Assembly: GCA_030828025.1 (NCBI GenBank)
Contig: JAURDG010000100.1
Location: forward strand, 1-5,646
Length of the DNA stretch: 5,646 nucleotides
Direction of reading: 5' to 3'
Origin: Flavobacteriaceae bacterium
GTDB lineage: Bacteria > Bacteroidota > Bacteroidia > Flavobacteriales > Flavobacteriaceae
How positions within the stretch are numbered: the stretch's first letter is position 1; each line of letters begins with the position of its first letter. Both the position numbers and the translations under genes were made by a program. This document shows, piece after piece, positions 4,566-5,646 of this stretch. The notes below the pieces were generated by a model, which made no database searches, was not told the origin of the DNA, and saw only the letters and a list, made by a program, of their open reading frames with translations.

Positions 4566-5646
4566 TTGCGCGCACTTCAATACCTCAACCGTTATTTACG
4601 CAAATACCGCATGTTACTACTGTTGGGGCTGCTTTTTACAGTATCCTCACGAGTGTTTGCCGTAATTGCGCCTAGCTTAGTTGGCGATTCTATCACGGCT
4701 ATTGAGCAATATATGAGTGCTGGCAATCAAGGGTTGGATGCGATTAAAAAGGTACTACTCACCAACATCGCCTTAATTGTTGGCGCTGCGCTTATATCAG
4801 GGGCATTTACGTTTAGTATGCGCCAGACACTTATCAATATGTCTCGTCATATCGAATTTGATTTAAAAAACACCATTTACGACCACTATCAAAGACTATC
4901 GCTGCGCTTTTATAAGCAAAACCGAACGGGCGACTTGATGAGCCGCATTAGCGAAGACGTGTCCAAAGTACGCATGTATGTTGGGCCTGCTTTGATGTAC
5001 AGCATAAACACTTTTACACTTTTTGTCATTGTGATTAGCTATATGATAAGTGTAGCACCCAAACTAACGCTGTACACCTTGCTTCCGCTACCACTGCTCT
5101 CTTTTTTGATCTATAAACTTAGTAGATCCATACATACACGAAGTACCCTTGTGCAACAGTTGTTGGCGAAATTGTCCACGTTTGCGCAAGAGTCGTTTAG
5201 CGGTATTGGTGTCATAAAATCGTATGCGATTGAACCCAGTAGAATCGCAGAAATGGACGATATAGCCACTGAAAGCAAGCAAAAAAACATGTCGCTTGTT
5301 CAGGTGCAGGCATGGTTTTTCCCGTTGATGATTTTGCTTATTGGTTTTAGCAATATACTCGTCATTTTTATTGGTGGTAACCAATACATAAACGGGGAAA
5401 TAGAATTGGGCGTTTTGGCTGAATTCATCATTTACGTCAATATGCTCACTTGGCCAGTCGCCACAGTAGGCTGGGTAACGTCTATCGTGCAGCAGGCAGA
5501 AGCCTCGCAAGTAAGAATTAATGAGTTTTTAGCCCAAGAACCTGATATTCAAGACTGTACAACAGACCCAAAAACATTAACTCGATTTAACATTGCCTTT
5601 GAGGGTGTTCATTTTACTTATGACGATACCAAAATTGAGGCACTAA
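4566..5646 (+). CDS. ABC exporter half-transporter (fused membrane and ATPase domains), C-terminus outside window
   Basis: This is a type I ABC exporter subunit, likely working as a homodimer or heterodimer in the inner membrane to drive export of an unidentified lipid, drug or peptide. The visible 360 residues hold the membrane domain: helices at about 17-38, 64-85, 142-161, 165-185, 252-272 and 282-303. Between them are the cytoplasmic loop RTGDLMSRISEDVSKVR (120-136), SFSGIGVIKSYAIE at about 210-223, and the linker ASQVRINEFLAQEPDI (313-328). The ATPase domain begins at about 342 with FNIAFEGVHFTYDD, including the A-loop Tyr352; Walker A, the signature motif and Walker B lie past the window edge. 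The start is taken as TTG at 4566-4568, giving MRALQYLNRYLRKYRMLLLLG. The in-frame stop at 4560-4562 rules out anything longer, and the ATG at 4611 would remove the amphipathic elbow helix that normally precedes TM1. The gene is divergent from nusB. A name such as msbA is not justified. Confidence 0.93.
   Translation, partial: MRALQYLNRYLRKYRMLLLLGLLFTVSSRVFAVIAPSLVGDSITAIEQYMSAGNQGLDAIKKVLLTNIALIVGAALISGAFTFSMRQTLINMSRHIEFDLKNTIYDHYQRLSLRFYKQNRTGDLMSRISEDVSKVRMYVGPALMYSINTFTLFVIVISYMISVAPKLTLYTLLPLPLLSFLIYKLSRSIHTRSTLVQQLLAKLSTFAQESFSGIGVIKSYAIEPSRIAEMDDIATESKQKNMSLVQVQAWFFPLMILLIGFSNILVIFIGGNQYINGEIELGVLAEFIIYVNMLTWPVATVGWVTSIVQQAEASQVRINEFLAQEPDIQDCTTDPKTLTRFNIAFEGVHFTYDDTKIEAL

Noticed and set aside
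5088..5510. A 140-codon open frame on the minus strand
   Set aside because: It lies wholly opposite the ABC transporter membrane domain, whose plus-strand translation shows strong family motifs. The minus-strand product is rich in Cys, His and Arg and matches nothing I recognise.
1..5646. Mobile element, CRISPR array, toxin-antitoxin, defence or biosynthetic system
   Set aside because: All coding capacity is taken by recognisable housekeeping or envelope genes. I see no transposase, tandem repeats with spacers or direct-repeat borders, nor any obvious break in composition.

Overview
The window looks like ordinary chromosomal sequence from a member of the Bacteroidota, most likely a flavobacterium-like lineage. 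Four things point there. The nusB - DUF1573 lipoprotein - yajC gene order is typical of the phylum. NusB carries a long extra N-terminal region. The gene leaders are A/T-rich and have no Shine-Dalgarno sequence. The promoter elements match the Bacteroidota pattern (TTTG, then about 19 nt, then TAnnTTTG) rather than the E. coli pattern. Gene density is high, the longest gene-free stretch is about 106 nt, and I see no mobile element, CRISPR array, tRNA or rRNA.

Layout: six genes lie on the minus strand and one on the plus strand. From the right, a divergent promoter region (4460-4565) separates a plus-strand ABC exporter half-transporter (4566 to the window edge, cut at the start of its ATPase domain) from a minus-strand run. 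That run is nusB (3527-4459), a DUF1573 lipoprotein (3007-3498), yajC (2702-3010, overlapping its predecessor by 4 nt) and pyrD (1638-2654). A strong stem-loop follows the pyrD stop codon. Further left on the same strand come a small GlsB/YeaQ-type membrane protein (1313-1570) and an M3-family (Dcp-like) metallopeptidase lipoprotein (1222 down to the left edge). The peptidase is cut before its zinc site.

Functionally this is housekeeping. NusB acts in rRNA transcription antitermination, YajC is an accessory of the Sec translocon, PyrD makes orotate for pyrimidine synthesis, the peptidase probably degrades short peptides in the envelope, and the ABC protein exports an unknown substrate. The nusB-DUF1573-yajC genes look co-transcribed, with a possible second promoter before the DUF1573 gene, and pyrD may be read through from yajC.

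I do not see a convincing undescribed system. The features most worth a second look are small: the pyrD 3' stem-loop, whose wobble pairs form only in the minus-strand transcript; the TTG start and very short leader of the ABC gene; a perfect inverted repeat over its -33 element; and a palindrome in the peptidase leader.
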